Source of the DNA: Pseudomonas lundensis
Lineage (GTDB): Bacteria; Pseudomonadota; Gammaproteobacteria; Pseudomonadales; Pseudomonadaceae
Direction: 5' to 3'
Assembly: GCF_002269125.1 (NCBI RefSeq)
Contig: NZ_NQKI01000007.1
Span: 62,001 to 126,000 of the forward strand
DNA: 64,000 bases
The stretch's first letter is position 1. Each line of letters begins with the position of its first letter. The notes below the pieces were generated by a model, which saw only the letters and a program-made list of their open reading frames with translations, made no database searches and had not been told where the DNA came from. Positions 1 to 8,140 of this stretch are shown here, one piece after another. A program made the position numbers and the translations under genes.

Positions 1-579
1 AGCCAGTCGTGCCACGCGCGCGATGCGGGGCAAATCTGCCAGCGACACACTAAAACGCTCGGCTGCATACACCTGTGGAATCAGGTACACATCCGCCAGA
101 CCCGGCTGCGGGCCAAAGCAAAAATCGCTGTCGCCAATCAATTGCTCGACGGCCGCCAACCCTGACGAGATCCAGTGAGTGATCCACTGCGTGACGTGCG
201 CTTCATCTTGCTCCAAAGCCCGCAATTGATTGAGCACGCTGACGTTGTGCAACGGATGAATATCGCAGCCGATCACACTCGCCACGCCGCGTTCATGGGC
301 GCGGGTGATCAGGTTGGCAGAGAGCAGCGGCGGCTGCGGATAACGCTCTTCGAGGTACTCGATGATTGCCGGGGATTGCGTCAGCACATCGCCCTCATCG
401 GTGCGCAAGGCCGGTACGCGGCCTTGTGGATTGAGCTTCAGGTATTGAGGCTGCCGATGCTCACCGCCCCCGGCCGCGATCAGGTTGACCGCAACCGACT
501 GATAATCCAGCCCCTTGAGCGCCAGCGCGATACGCACCCGATACGAGGACGTCGAGCGATAGTAGGTAAAGAGTTCCAT
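1..579 (-). CDS. maiA: Maleylacetoacetate isomerase, C-terminus cut by window edge
   Basis: Isomerises maleylacetoacetate to fumarylacetoacetate in the homogentisate branch of Phe/Tyr catabolism; a glutathione-dependent cytosolic enzyme of the GST zeta class. The 193 visible codons begin MELFTYYRSTSSYRVRIAL, containing the zeta-class Ser/Arg glutathione-site motif (SSYRVR). The frame stays open to base 1, so about 18-20 C-terminal residues are missing. The AAGGAG ribosome site overlaps the stop codon of fahA, 10 bases upstream, so the two genes are almost certainly cotranscribed and translationally coupled. It is the last visible gene of the hmgA-fahA-maiA operon. Confidence 0.93.
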   Translation of the reverse strand, partial: MELFTYYRSTSSYRVRIALALKGLDYQSVAVNLIAAGGGEHRQPQYLKLNPQGRVPALRTDEGDVLTQSPAIIEYLEERYPQPPLLSANLITRAHERGVASVIGCDIHPLHNVSVLNQLRALEQDEAHVTQWITHWISSGLAAVEQLIGDSDFCFGPQPGLADVYLIPQVYAAERFSVSLADLPRIARVARLA

Positions 580-589
580 GACTCGCTCC

Positions 590-1894
590 TTAACGCGCTG
601 CGATCACCTTGCCACGGCATTCGCCAAAGCCGATCGGGGCAACACCTTCGCGCGTGCAACGGGCACGCAGAATAATTTCGTCGCCGTCTTCAAGGAATTT
701 ACGTACCTCACCCGAGGCTAATTCAACCGGGTTTTTTCCGCCCTCGGTGAGTTCCAGCAGGCTGCCCAATTGCGAGCGTTCAGGCCCCGACAGCGTGCCC
801 GAACCAAACAAATCACCGGCTTGCAGTTGGCAACCGTTGACGCTGTGATGCGTCACCAACTGCGCGGCCGTCCAGTACATGTTCAGGGTATTGCTCAGTC
901 CCAGGCGATGAGGTGCCAGGTTTTGCTCGCGCATGGCCTGTGTCAGCAGCAGCACTTCAAGTTCAATGTCGAGCGCGCCATGGGCCTGATCCTGCTCATC
1001 CAGCAGGTACGCCAGCGGCTGCGGATCTCCTGCAGGGCGTTTGGGCTGGGCACGGCGGAACGGCTCCAGCGCTTCAGCCGTCACTACCCACGGTGAAATG
1101 GAGGTAATGAAACTTTTCGACAGGAAGGGCCCCAACGGCTGATATTCCCACGCCTGAATGTCCCGGGCCGACCAGTCGTTGAGCAGACAGAAGCCAGCGA
1201 TGTGTTCCCCCGCTTCACTCACTGGTATGGCATCGCCCATCTCATTGCCCTGGCCGATCCAGATGCCCAGCTCCAGTTCGTAATCCAGACGGGCACACGG
1301 GCCAAAGCTCGGCTCGCTCTGGCCGGCTGGCAAGGTCTGCCCTTTGGGACGACGCACCTCTGCGCCCGACGCGCGGATAGTGGAAGCTCGACCGTGATAA
1401 CCAATCGGTACATATTTATAGTTGGGCAACAGCGGGTTATCGGGACGGAACAGCTTGCCGACGTTTTTCGCATGTTCGATGCCCACGTAAAAGTCGGTGT
1501 AGTCACCGATTCGGGCAGGCAGGTGCAGTTGGCAATCGGCAGCCAGAGGCAACAGTGTGGCGCTCTGCGCTTCGATTTTTCCACGCAAGGTGCTGCCTTC
1601 AACGAACAGTTCGAGCAAGCGCTCGCGCAGCGCGACCCGAGCATTGCGCCCCAATGCGAAGAAAGCATTCAACGTGCCGCCCAGGGTCGCCTCTACCGCC
1701 ACCTTGGCGTGGCCTTCAAACAGACCGGCCGCCAGCCCCGCTTCCAGGTCCAGGATGTGATCGCCGATGGCAACGCCGCTGCGGGGCGTCGAACCGGCAA
1801 GGCTGAACACGCCCAACGGCAAGTTCTGCAACGGGAAATCGCTGTGCCCGTTGGCAGAGGCGATCCAGCTACGGGCAAGAGGGGACTGGGTCAT
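590..1894 (-). CDS. fahA: Fumarylacetoacetase
   Basis: Hydrolyses fumarylacetoacetate to fumarate and acetoacetate, the last step of tyrosine catabolism. It has 434 residues, normal for the family. The start at MTQSPLARSW is preceded by GGAGATA; an in-frame upstream extension runs into hmgA and is unlikely. Motifs seen: YTDFYVGIEHA (metal Asp and catalytic His region), DYELELGIWIG (metal Glu pair) and LNDWSARDIQAWEYQPLGP, all typical of FAH. It follows hmgA after 2 bases and precedes maiA by 10, so it is the middle gene of a tight operon. Confidence 0.97.
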   Translation of the reverse strand: MTQSPLARSWIASANGHSDFPLQNLPLGVFSLAGSTPRSGVAIGDHILDLEAGLAAGLFEGHAKVAVEATLGGTLNAFFALGRNARVALRERLLELFVEGSTLRGKIEAQSATLLPLAADCQLHLPARIGDYTDFYVGIEHAKNVGKLFRPDNPLLPNYKYVPIGYHGRASTIRASGAEVRRPKGQTLPAGQSEPSFGPCARLDYELELGIWIGQGNEMGDAIPVSEAGEHIAGFCLLNDWSARDIQAWEYQPLGPFLSKSFITSISPWVVTAEALEPFRRAQPKRPAGDPQPLAYLLDEQDQAHGALDIELEVLLLTQAMREQNLAPHRLGLSNTLNMYWTAAQLVTHHSVNGCQLQAGDLFGSGTLSGPERSQLGSLLELTEGGKNPVELASGEVRKFLEDGDEIILRARCTREGVAPIGFGECRGKVIAAR

Positions 1895-1896
1895 GC

Positions 1897-3201
1897 TTAT
1901 CTCCGATTCGGGGTGAAGGTGGCAGGCAAGGAGGCCCAGCACGCGTCGTATTGGGTTTGCAGTTGCGGGCATTCAAGGGCGTATCGGGTCGGACGCAACA
2001 CTTGGCTGGTCTCGAACATGAAGGCCATGGTGTTATCAATTTTGCTCGGTTGCAGATCTGCCGCAATGGCTTTACTGCAGGTGTCGCCATCCGGGCCATG
2101 GGCGCTCATGCAACTGTGCAACGAGGCGCCGCCGGGCAGAAAGCCTTCAGCCTTGGCGTCATAGCTGCCTTGGATCAGGCCCATGAATTCATTCATCAGG
2201 TTGCGATGGAACCACGGTGGCCGGAAGGTGTTTTCAGCCACCATCCAGCGAGGCGGGAAGATCACAAAGTCGAGGTTGGCCAGGCCAGGAACGCTGGTGG
2301 GCGAGGTCAAAACCGTAAAAATAGACGGGTCGGGATGGTCGAAACTGACCGTACCGATGGTATTGAAACGGCGCAGGTCGTATTTGTACGGCACGTTGTT
2401 GCCGTGCCACGCCACCACGTTAAGTGGCGAATGATCCAGCTCACAGCCCCAAAGTTCGCCGAGAAACTTTTGCACCAGCAAAGTGGGTTGCTGACGGTCT
2501 TCGTAGTGGGCCACCGGACTCAGGAAGTCCCGCGGGTTGGCCAGACCATTGCTGCCAATCGGGCCCAGATCCGGGAGGCGCAACGGCGCCCCGTGGTTTT
2601 CAGCCACATACCCGCGTGCCTGTGCATCCAGCAACTCCACACGGAACTTCAGGCCGCGCGGAATAACAGCAATTTCCAACGGAGCCAGATCCAGCCGCCC
2701 TAATTCAGTGGCAATCCGCAGACGCCCTTGCTCAGGAACAATCAACCATTCGCCGTCAGCGTTGAAAAACACACGCTGCATCGAAACAGTGGCGCAATAG
2801 TTATAAATGCTGATGCCTGAAGGGTGTTCTGCCGCACTGTTGGCAACCATACCCACCAGACCGTCGATGAAATCCGTGGGTTCGTTGGGGATTGGCAGTG
2901 GGTTCCAGCGCAAGCGGTTGGGGGTCACCGGGCCGAGCGTGCGGCCCGTCAGTTGCCGCTCAAGCTTGCTGAATGCAGGGTGATTGGCAGACGGCTGGAT
3001 GCGATACATCCACGTGCGTCGCGCTTCGCTGCGGGTCATGGTGAAGGCAGTGCCCGACAGTAATTCGGCGTACAGGCCGTAAGGGGCTTTTTGCGGGGAA
3101 TTCTGGCCAACCGGCAAGGCGCCGGGCAATGCCTCACTGCAGAATTCGTTGCCGAACCCGGATTGATACTCAAGGGTCGACGAAGACGGTTCGAGGTTCA
3201 T
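1897..3201 (-). CDS. hmgA: Homogentisate 1,2-dioxygenase
   Basis: Non-haem iron ring-cleaving dioxygenase that turns homogentisate into maleylacetoacetate. It has 434 residues, the usual length. The N-terminal YQSGFGNEF block and the C-terminal [20 protein letters not shown] segment, with the iron-ligand Glu and His, are diagnostic, followed by [12 protein letters not shown]. The start is preceded by a strong GGAGGCTCC ribosome site. It is the first gene of the hmgA-fahA-maiA operon, divergent from the IclR regulator, and the gap between them holds a palindromic operator. Loss of this gene gives pyomelanin in other pseudomonads; here the frame is intact. Confidence 0.98.
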   Translation of the reverse strand: MNLEPSSSTLEYQSGFGNEFCSEALPGALPVGQNSPQKAPYGLYAELLSGTAFTMTRSEARRTWMYRIQPSANHPAFSKLERQLTGRTLGPVTPNRLRWNPLPIPNEPTDFIDGLVGMVANSAAEHPSGISIYNYCATVSMQRVFFNADGEWLIVPEQGRLRIATELGRLDLAPLEIAVIPRGLKFRVELLDAQARGYVAENHGAPLRLPDLGPIGSNGLANPRDFLSPVAHYEDRQQPTLLVQKFLGELWGCELDHSPLNVVAWHGNNVPYKYDLRRFNTIGTVSFDHPDPSIFTVLTSPTSVPGLANLDFVIFPPRWMVAENTFRPPWFHRNLMNEFMGLIQGSYDAKAEGFLPGGASLHSCMSAHGPDGDTCSKAIAADLQPSKIDNTMAFMFETSQVLRPTRYALECPQLQTQYDACWASLPATFTPNRR

Positions 3202-3277
3202 GGAGCCTCCAGAGTGGAGAAAGCAGTTAACTGCGCTCAGCTCTGAATCAGTGTGCGCACCGCTGCGTTATTTTTAT

Positions 3278-3304
3278 CGTAATTCAATTACGCATAACGT
3301 AATT
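3278..3304. promoter_or_regulatory. Probable HmgR operator between hmgA and hmgR
   Basis: A perfect 15-base palindrome, CGTAATT-C-AATTACG, lies at 3278-3292 in the divergent hmgA/hmgR gap. Its left half, CGTAATT, recurs at 3298-3304, exactly 20 bases (two helical turns) further on. In P. putida the IclR protein HmgR represses hmgABC by binding a palindrome in this same gap, with homogentisate as inducer. The assignment here is by position and symmetry. Confidence 0.75.
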
Positions 3305-3365
3305 TGATTGCCGATAAGCGTCAAGCTATAAAGACGCCCATTCATCCCGAGATGTAAGCCATTCC

Positions 3366-4160
3366 ATGGACAAGCCCCGTTCCAGCGCCGAGACCACAGG
3401 CAAGCAAAAAGTACGTTCCGCCGAAGTCGGGACCGACATTCTTAAAGCACTGGCCGAGTTGTCGCCCTCCACTTCGCTGTCGCGTCTGGCCGAGCATGTG
3501 CAGATGCCGGCGAGCAAAGTACATCGTTATTTGCAGGCGCTGATTGCCAGTGGATTTGCCGAGCAAAACGCCGCCACCAACCATTACGGTCTGGGGCGTG
3601 AAGCCTTGCGTGTGGGTCTGGCCGCGTTGAACAGCATGGATGTGGTGAAGGTCGCCACTGTTCCCCTGTCCGAACTGCGCGATGACTTGAACGAAACGTG
3701 CTTCCTGGCGGTGTGGGGGAATCAGGGAGCGACAGTGGTGCACATTGAGCCAGCGGTGCGTGCCGTCACTGTGGTCACTCAATTGGGGTCGGTACTGCCG
3801 CTTTTAAGCTCATCGACCGGTTTGGTGTTCAATGCGTTCCTGCCTGACCGCGAAACCCGAGAGTTGCGCGCACTGGAGCTCAGCAGTGAGCACCTGCACC
3901 CGCTGCAAGTACCTGAAACCTACGAGCAGATGTGCGAGACGATTCGTGAGCGCGGCCTGCATGTGGTTCACGGTTTGTTGATGCCGGGGGTCGATGCATT
4001 ATCGGCGCCGGTTTTTAATGCAATGGGCAAGGTTGCCGCCGTGTTGACGGTGGTGGGCCCGGCGTCGCTGTTCCATCCAGACCAACAAGGCCCGGCGGCC
4101 AGCCGTGTATTGGCTGCCAGCCAGGCCATCAGTTGGCGGATGGGTTATCAGCAGCGCTGA
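3366..4160 (+). CDS. hmgR: IclR-family repressor of homogentisate genes
   Basis: Transcription factor of 264 residues. The N-terminal winged helix (about residues 15-75, with LSRLAEHVQMPASKVHRYLQAL as recognition region) is followed by the IclR ligand-binding domain to the C-terminus. It is divergent from hmgA with the operator between them, the arrangement of HmgR in P. putida, where homogentisate relieves repression. The ribosome site is weak. The assignment to homogentisate rests on context plus family. It ends 12 bases before the convergent small gene at 4173. Confidence 0.85.
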   Translation: MDKPRSSAETTGKQKVRSAEVGTDILKALAELSPSTSLSRLAEHVQMPASKVHRYLQALIASGFAEQNAATNHYGLGREALRVGLAALNSMDVVKVATVPLSELRDDLNETCFLAVWGNQGATVVHIEPAVRAVTVVTQLGSVLPLLSSSTGLVFNAFLPDRETRELRALELSSEHLHPLQVPETYEQMCETIRERGLHVVHGLLMPGVDALSAPVFNAMGKVAAVLTVVGPASLFHPDQQGPAASRVLAASQAISWRMGYQQR

Positions 4161-4172
4161 TACCCGCAGGGT

Positions 4173-4532
4173 TTACCTGCTCCACTGATATTTGGCTTCA
4201 TCCAGCAGTTTGCGCATGATTTTTTCGATGTCATACAGCGAAGGCTTGCGGATGCGATCGGCTTCATCAAACGTCCAGGGCTTGGAGAAAGCCTGGGTCA
4301 GCCCCTGGACATAGGTGGGCTCACGGTCTTGTATCAAACACGCGATACCGACCTCGTAAAGGGATTCGCTGGAGACCAGTTCAAGTGTGACCGGATCGTC
4401 CACGATGTTGATAAACACCTCCCTGCAATCCAGACCATACCCTTCGAGTTGCTTGTTCAAAAAGGTTCGGATGCGATCATTTAACGCACTCAGCAATTGC
4501 AGTTTTTTAAAGTCATCAATAACGTAGTTCAC
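4173..4532 (-). CDS. Hypothetical protein, paralog of the gene at 4642
   Basis: Not recognised. It has 119 residues, no signal peptide or membrane segment, and is mildly acidic. The start is GTG, well placed behind AGGAGTGACACT. It is clearly homologous to the next gene upstream: both share a pattern FLN-x2-LE-x2-G near residues 25-35, an FSK-x-W-x2-DEA-x-R block, and a C-terminal helix x-L-x2-AK-x2-W. The paralogs lie on the same strand, separated by 109 bases that include an 11-G tract. Small size and tandem duplication would fit immunity-like or antitoxin-like proteins, but nothing in the sequence proves this. Confidence 0.7.
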   Translation of the reverse strand: MNYVIDDFKKLQLLSALNDRIRTFLNKQLEGYGLDCREVFINIVDDPVTLELVSSESLYEVGIACLIQDREPTYVQGLTQAFSKPWTFDEADRIRKPSLYDIEKIMRKLLDEAKYQWSR

Positions 4533-4617
4533 AGTGTCACTCCTGTAACGGCCTCCCCCAGTGCTTTCGTCCTGACAACATCATTGTGTCAACACCTGTA
4601 TTTTTTCAGCGAACTGC

Positions 4618-4628
4618 GGGGGGGGGGG
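4618..4628. repeat. Homopolymer tract of 11 G
   Basis: Eleven consecutive G on the plus strand (C in the minus-strand transcript). It lies 13 bases beyond the stop of the 123-residue gene and 85 bases before the GTG start of its paralog. Tracts of this length are prone to slipped-strand length change. Being intergenic, it could alter mRNA spacing but not a reading frame. Confidence 0.85.
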
Positions 4629-4641
4629 ATGAAAGGGAAAA

Positions 4642-5013
4642 TTAGCTGTTCCAGTGTTCTTTGGCATGCGCCAGCAGCTCTTGCATAAGCGCTTCCACTT
4701 CACGAACAGACGGGCTGCTCACGCGAACAGCTTCGTCATAGACCCAATGCTTCGAGAAGCACCCGGTCACTGCGGTGTCGTGGATCTGAACGTTGCCCCA
4801 TTCCAGTGTGTCATTGCCCAGGGCATTCAAGTCCTGACTGAACGTCACGACAGGCTCGGCGGCATTGCTGACGGTGGTGATGTAAACCTGCTGACTGTCT
4901 GTTCCGTGCGCTTCAAGCCTGGCATTCAGGAACTCACGTACGCGCGCATCGATTTCCTGGTTTGGCTTGAGGGTGAAGTCGACTTCAGCAGCATTTTTAT
5001 CAATCGTGTTCAA
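4642..5013 (-). CDS. Hypothetical protein, paralog of the gene at 4173
   Basis: Not recognised. It has 123 residues, soluble and acidic. The start codon is TTG (5011-5013), justified by a strong AAAGGAG eight bases upstream; no ATG fits better. It shares the FLN-x2-LE-x2-G segment, the FSKHW-VYDEAVR block and the C-terminal LLAHAKEHW helix with the downstream gene, so the two come from one duplication followed by strong divergence. It lies downstream of a gene-poor 470-base stretch. Confidence 0.7.
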   Translation of the reverse strand: MNTIDKNAAEVDFTLKPNQEIDARVREFLNARLEAHGTDSQQVYITTVSNAAEPVVTFSQDLNALGNDTLEWGNVQIHDTAVTGCFSKHWVYDEAVRVSSPSVREVEALMQELLAHAKEHWNS

Positions 5014-5485
5014 GGTAAAACTCCTTTTATGACTACCTGCCCTTCAGCCTCATGCTGAAATTCGAAAGCAGGCAGAAACCTTTCGATGACTTATTAAATG
5101 CGATGTGCCACTGAGCCAGGCACTACATAGTTATTGGCGGGATGCTCGCAAAAAGTCCCAAGAGATCCGTGCTAGACAGCCGCATCAGGCATTTCACTAT
5201 TGCTGAAGTTGTAACAGAGATTGTCTGAAAGCAGTCTTACTCCCGCTTCGCCGACACCTTATTCTTGCCCCCGGTTTCAGGCGCACTGCCGAAGCCCCAC
5301 GGGTATTGAGTCGTGAAGATTCTGCCGACCGAATTCAGTCCCAGGCCTTACAGGTTTTGGGCACCCCAGGTTCACCCTGACGTTGATTTGTAGCTCCTTG
5401 ATCGAACGTCTTCCTTGGCCGCTGTCTTTACAGCGGCCTTTTTTATGCGCGTTAAAAACAGTGCCACTGCGCTTGGGCAAGGTAT
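5014..5485. other. Gene-poor stretch, possible coding remnant and sRNA region
   Basis: No convincing complete gene is seen in these 472 bases. On the minus strand a short frame ending near 5238 encodes a protein-like tail (QYPWGFG, then ETGGKNKVSAKRE and a stop) but is closed by an in-frame stop about 36 codons upstream. Shifting frame by one base joins it to another open stretch, so it may be a decayed gene end. The plus strand carries a strong terminator at 5417-5444 with no annotated gene feeding it. The promoter of the 4642 gene must also lie here. Confidence 0.4.
5417..5444 (+). terminator. Strong rho-independent terminator without a known upstream gene
   Basis: GGCCGCTGT, a CTTT loop, ACAGCGGCC, then six T: a perfect 9-base stem with U tail on the plus strand only. 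The left side of the stem lacks an A run, so it should not stop minus-strand transcripts. It implies a plus-strand transcript starting between about 5014 and 5400. Confidence 0.75.
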
Positions 5486-6172
5486 TTACAACACCATCGT
5501 CAACAACGGTGCTGCGAAGAGATTGAGGATACCGGTGAGCACCATTACCAGTCCGGCGACAGAGCCTTCCTCGCTGCCCACCTCGCGAGCACGACTGACG
5601 CCCGCACCGTGGGCGCCAATGCCAAATAACGCACCACGCGCCAAACTGCTGCGCAGCGGCAACCACTTAAGCAGAATTCCGCCCAGCAACGCACCAAACA
5701 CGCCCGTGAACATCACGAAGACAGCGGTCAATTCAGGCACGCCACCCAAGTCTTGAGCCAGCGGCATGGCAAACGGGGTGGTAATCGAGCGCGGCACCAA
5801 CGACAGGGTCAGCGACGTGTCCAGCGCCAGCGCTTTGGCCAGCCAGAACGAGCTGCCAATAGACACCGCGCTGCCCGCCAGCATCCCCAGCAACAGCGCC
5901 ACCCAGTGCTTGGCCAGCAACAAGCGCTGCTGCCAGATAGGAACGGCAAAGGCTACCGTGACCGGCCCCAGAACGAGCATCAGCCAATGGGTATTGCTGG
6001 AATATTCGGCGTAAGCCGTGTGCAGCGGCACCGCCACAGCGAGCAGCAAGGCAGGTACGAGGATCAGCGGCGACAATATGTAACGACCGGTGCGGCCATA
6101 CAGCCAACGACTCAAGCCGTAGGTCGCCAGGGTTAGGAGCAGCCAGAACATCGGCATCCATTCAAATTTCAT
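5486..6172 (-). CDS. LrgB/CidB-family inner-membrane protein
   Basis: Polytopic membrane protein of 228 residues belonging to the LrgB family, the partner of LrgA/CidA. This family is linked in other bacteria to murein hydrolase export, cell death and, in plants and some bacteria, to transport of glycolate or pyruvate. The conserved segments SLVPRSITTPFAMPLAQDLGG and FGIGAHGAGVSRA are the LrgB signatures. The start MKFEWMPMF overlaps the end of the upstream lrgA-like gene by 11 bases, supporting a two-gene operon. Whether it works in lysis or in organic-acid transport cannot be told from sequence. Confidence 0.9.
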   Translation of the reverse strand: MKFEWMPMFWLLLTLATYGLSRWLYGRTGRYILSPLILVPALLLAVAVPLHTAYAEYSSNTHWLMLVLGPVTVAFAVPIWQQRLLLAKHWVALLLGMLAGSAVSIGSSFWLAKALALDTSLTLSLVPRSITTPFAMPLAQDLGGVPELTAVFVMFTGVFGALLGGILLKWLPLRSSLARGALFGIGAHGAGVSRAREVGSEEGSVAGLVMVLTGILNLFAAPLLTMVL

Positions 6173-6548
6173 GGCGCAGCCTCCAGCGACACGCAGCCTC
6201 GACCGTAAACGCGGTGGCAATCATCACCAGCAACGTGCTGACACCGATCACCAGCAAAATACGCCAGCCTTCATCACGCACCAGTACCCCGTAATCGAGC
6301 AGGCTCATCAAGGCGGGAATAAAAAACAGCAGCATCTCGGCCATCAATACGCCTGCGCCCAGTTGCAGCGCGGCTGGCTTGACCCAGCCCAGCGCAAAGG
6401 CCAACAGCAACAACGCCATGCCCACAACACCACCGGGGATGGGGAGGTGCAACCACGCCGAAATCTGACAACCGAGAAAGTAGATAGCCAGCAATACGGC
6501 GATTTCGCTCACTAACCGACCCAAACGTTTTACATCGAAGCGTTTCAT
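6162..6548 (-). CDS. LrgA/CidA-family holin-like protein
   Basis: Membrane protein of 128 residues with about four hydrophobic segments and the CidA/LrgA signature IPGGVVGMALLLL followed by LLFFIPA. It is holin-like in proposed function and acts with the LrgB-type protein encoded immediately downstream, which its 3' end overlaps. The pair is divergent from a LysR-type regulator across a gap of about 100 bases, the usual cid arrangement, where the regulator responds to acetate or overflow metabolism in Gram-positives. That inducer is an analogy only. Confidence 0.9.
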   Translation of the reverse strand: MKRFDVKRLGRLVSEIAVLLAIYFLGCQISAWLHLPIPGGVVGMALLLLAFALGWVKPAALQLGAGVLMAEMLLFFIPALMSLLDYGVLVRDEGWRILLVIGVSTLLVMIATAFTVEAACRWRLRHEI

Positions 6549-6647
6549 TTCGTTTCCATCCTGAACAGGCTTTCAGTGTAAGGACCCCTCTTCCATCTCG
6601 AAAACGAATTGTTAGACTGGCAGCCATTCCAAAAGGGAATTTCACGC

Positions 6648-7544
6648 ATGGAACTCAAACAACTGCGCACTTTTATTGAAGTCGCCCGTGCGGGCGGGTT
6701 TACGCAGGCCGCTCACACGCTGCATATCAGTCAATCGGCCGTAAGCAAGCAAGTGGCGCAACTGGAGCACAACCTTGGCACGCCGCTGTTCGACCGCCTC
6801 GGTTCGCACGTTCGACTGACTGCAGCGGGCAATGTGGTGTTGCAACGGGCTAATGACATGCTGCGCCTGCAACAAGAGTTATTGAGCGAGCTGGACGACT
6901 TGAGCCACTTAGCCCGCGGCGAATTACGCCTGGGTCTGCCGTTATTGGGCAGCGATGCGTTGTTTGCCAACTTGTTTGCCGAATACCGACGCCGCTATCC
7001 CAACGTTCAGGTGCAATTGCTGGAGGGCGGCAGCCTGGTGGTTGAGCAGGCAGTGTTGAGCGGAGAGCTGGAACTGGGCGGCAGTTTGACGCCGAAGAAC
7101 CCGAGCTTCGCCTACCAACCCTTTTGCGACGAGCCGCTGGACGCGTTATTGCCTGCCGATCACCCGTTGGCCGAAGGCGCAAGCGTGCGCCTGGAGCAAT
7201 TGGCTGAGACGCCTTTTCTGCTCTATCAGCGCAGTTTTGTGTTGAACGACCGGTTACTGCAGGCCTGCCAGCAATTGGGATTTACCCCCAAAGAAGGCGG
7301 ACGCAGCGGGCAGTCGGACTTTTTGGTGGCGCTGGTGGCGGCCGGCCAGGGGGTTGTGTTGCTACCCAGCGTGGTAGCACGCGGGCTGGTGCGCCCCGGC
7401 GTTGTGAGGCTAAAACTCATCGCGCCGCAGGACTTGCGATGGGACATCGCGTTCATCTGGCGCGACGGTGCGTATTTGTCTCGCGCAGCCCAAGCCTGGC
7501 TTGAGCTGCTGCGCGAACGACCGGTTACTGGGTCAGCGCGTTGA
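6648..7544 (+). CDS. LysR-family regulator, probably of the adjacent lrgAB-like pair
   Basis: LysR-type activator of 298 residues. The N-terminal winged helix starts MELKQLRTFIEVARAGGF and contains QSAVSKQVAQLE; the C-terminal periplasmic-binding-type effector domain covers about residues 90-295. The start is the ATG at 6648; an upstream in-frame extension has no family support. It is divergently placed from the LrgA/LrgB pair, so it is likely their regulator (CidR-like). Its 3' end overlaps the convergent flavodoxin gene by 20 bases. Confidence 0.88.
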   Translation: MELKQLRTFIEVARAGGFTQAAHTLHISQSAVSKQVAQLEHNLGTPLFDRLGSHVRLTAAGNVVLQRANDMLRLQQELLSELDDLSHLARGELRLGLPLLGSDALFANLFAEYRRRYPNVQVQLLEGGSLVVEQAVLSGELELGGSLTPKNPSFAYQPFCDEPLDALLPADHPLAEGASVRLEQLAETPFLLYQRSFVLNDRLLQACQQLGFTPKEGGRSGQSDFLVALVAAGQGVVLLPSVVARGLVRPGVVRLKLIAPQDLRWDIAFIWRDGAYLSRAAQAWLELLRERPVTGSAR

Positions 7545-7980
7545 TAAAAGCCTCAACCCAAGGCTCGCAGTCACTTTCCGGGGTCACGGTTTCGCTGGCG
7601 TCCAGACGCAACATTGGCTGAACTTCACGCACGCCCAACTCCATGAACAACTCGTTCATCAACTGACCGCCGCCACAGTAGGTATCGCCATAACTCTCAT
7701 CACCGAGCGCGATCACGCCGCCCGGCAAACCTCGCCAGGCAGCCGGCAGTTGGTCACGAATGGCGTTGTATAACGGCGCCAGATTGTCCGGCAGCTCTCC
7801 CATGCCGGTGGTCGAGGTCACCGCCAACAAGGCGTCGGGCGCAAACGACTGGACATCGGCCAGGGTTGCGCGGGTATTGAAGTACACCTCGCACCGGGCA
7901 TCGGTCAGTAATTGTTTGGCATGACGGGCAACTTCTTCTGCGGTGCCATACACCGAGCCACAAAGGATGGCGACTTTCAT
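7525..7980 (-). CDS. Flavodoxin (MioC-like)
   Basis: Short-chain flavodoxin of 151 residues; an FMN electron carrier in the cytosol. The N-terminal phosphate-binding loop GSVYGTAEEVA, the TSTTGMGELPDN loop and the GDESYGDTYCGGG loop are the three FMN-contact loops of the MioC/flavodoxin group. The ATG at 7980 has GGATCA upstream; an in-frame TTG just before it is not needed. It is monocistronic, converging on the LysR gene with a 20-base overlap. The redox partner is unknown; nothing around it points to one. Confidence 0.88.
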   Translation of the reverse strand: MKVAILCGSVYGTAEEVARHAKQLLTDARCEVYFNTRATLADVQSFAPDALLAVTSTTGMGELPDNLAPLYNAIRDQLPAAWRGLPGGVIALGDESYGDTYCGGGQLMNELFMELGVREVQPMLRLDASETVTPESDCEPWVEAFINALTQ

Positions 7981-8140
7981 CAATCTGATCCTGTCACTGA
8001 CTAAAAGCCCGGGATATTAGCAGGTGATGCCGCGTTTCGGTGATGGCACGTGGACAGCCCGTACCTTTGTCTTAGAATGCATGAGGCCTACTGGCGCATT
8101 TGTCCGGGAACAATTCACTCACTTTCAGAAGAGCTGCTTG

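Noticed and set aside
1202..2164. 320-codon plus-strand frame
   Set aside because: Antisense to fahA and hmgA, which are fully conserved; no ribosome site and low-complexity composition typical of the complement of a GC-rich gene.
5277..5666. 129-codon minus-strand frame
   Set aside because: Overlaps the lrgB-like gene in another frame and runs through the terminator; only its distal part might be a remnant, discussed separately.
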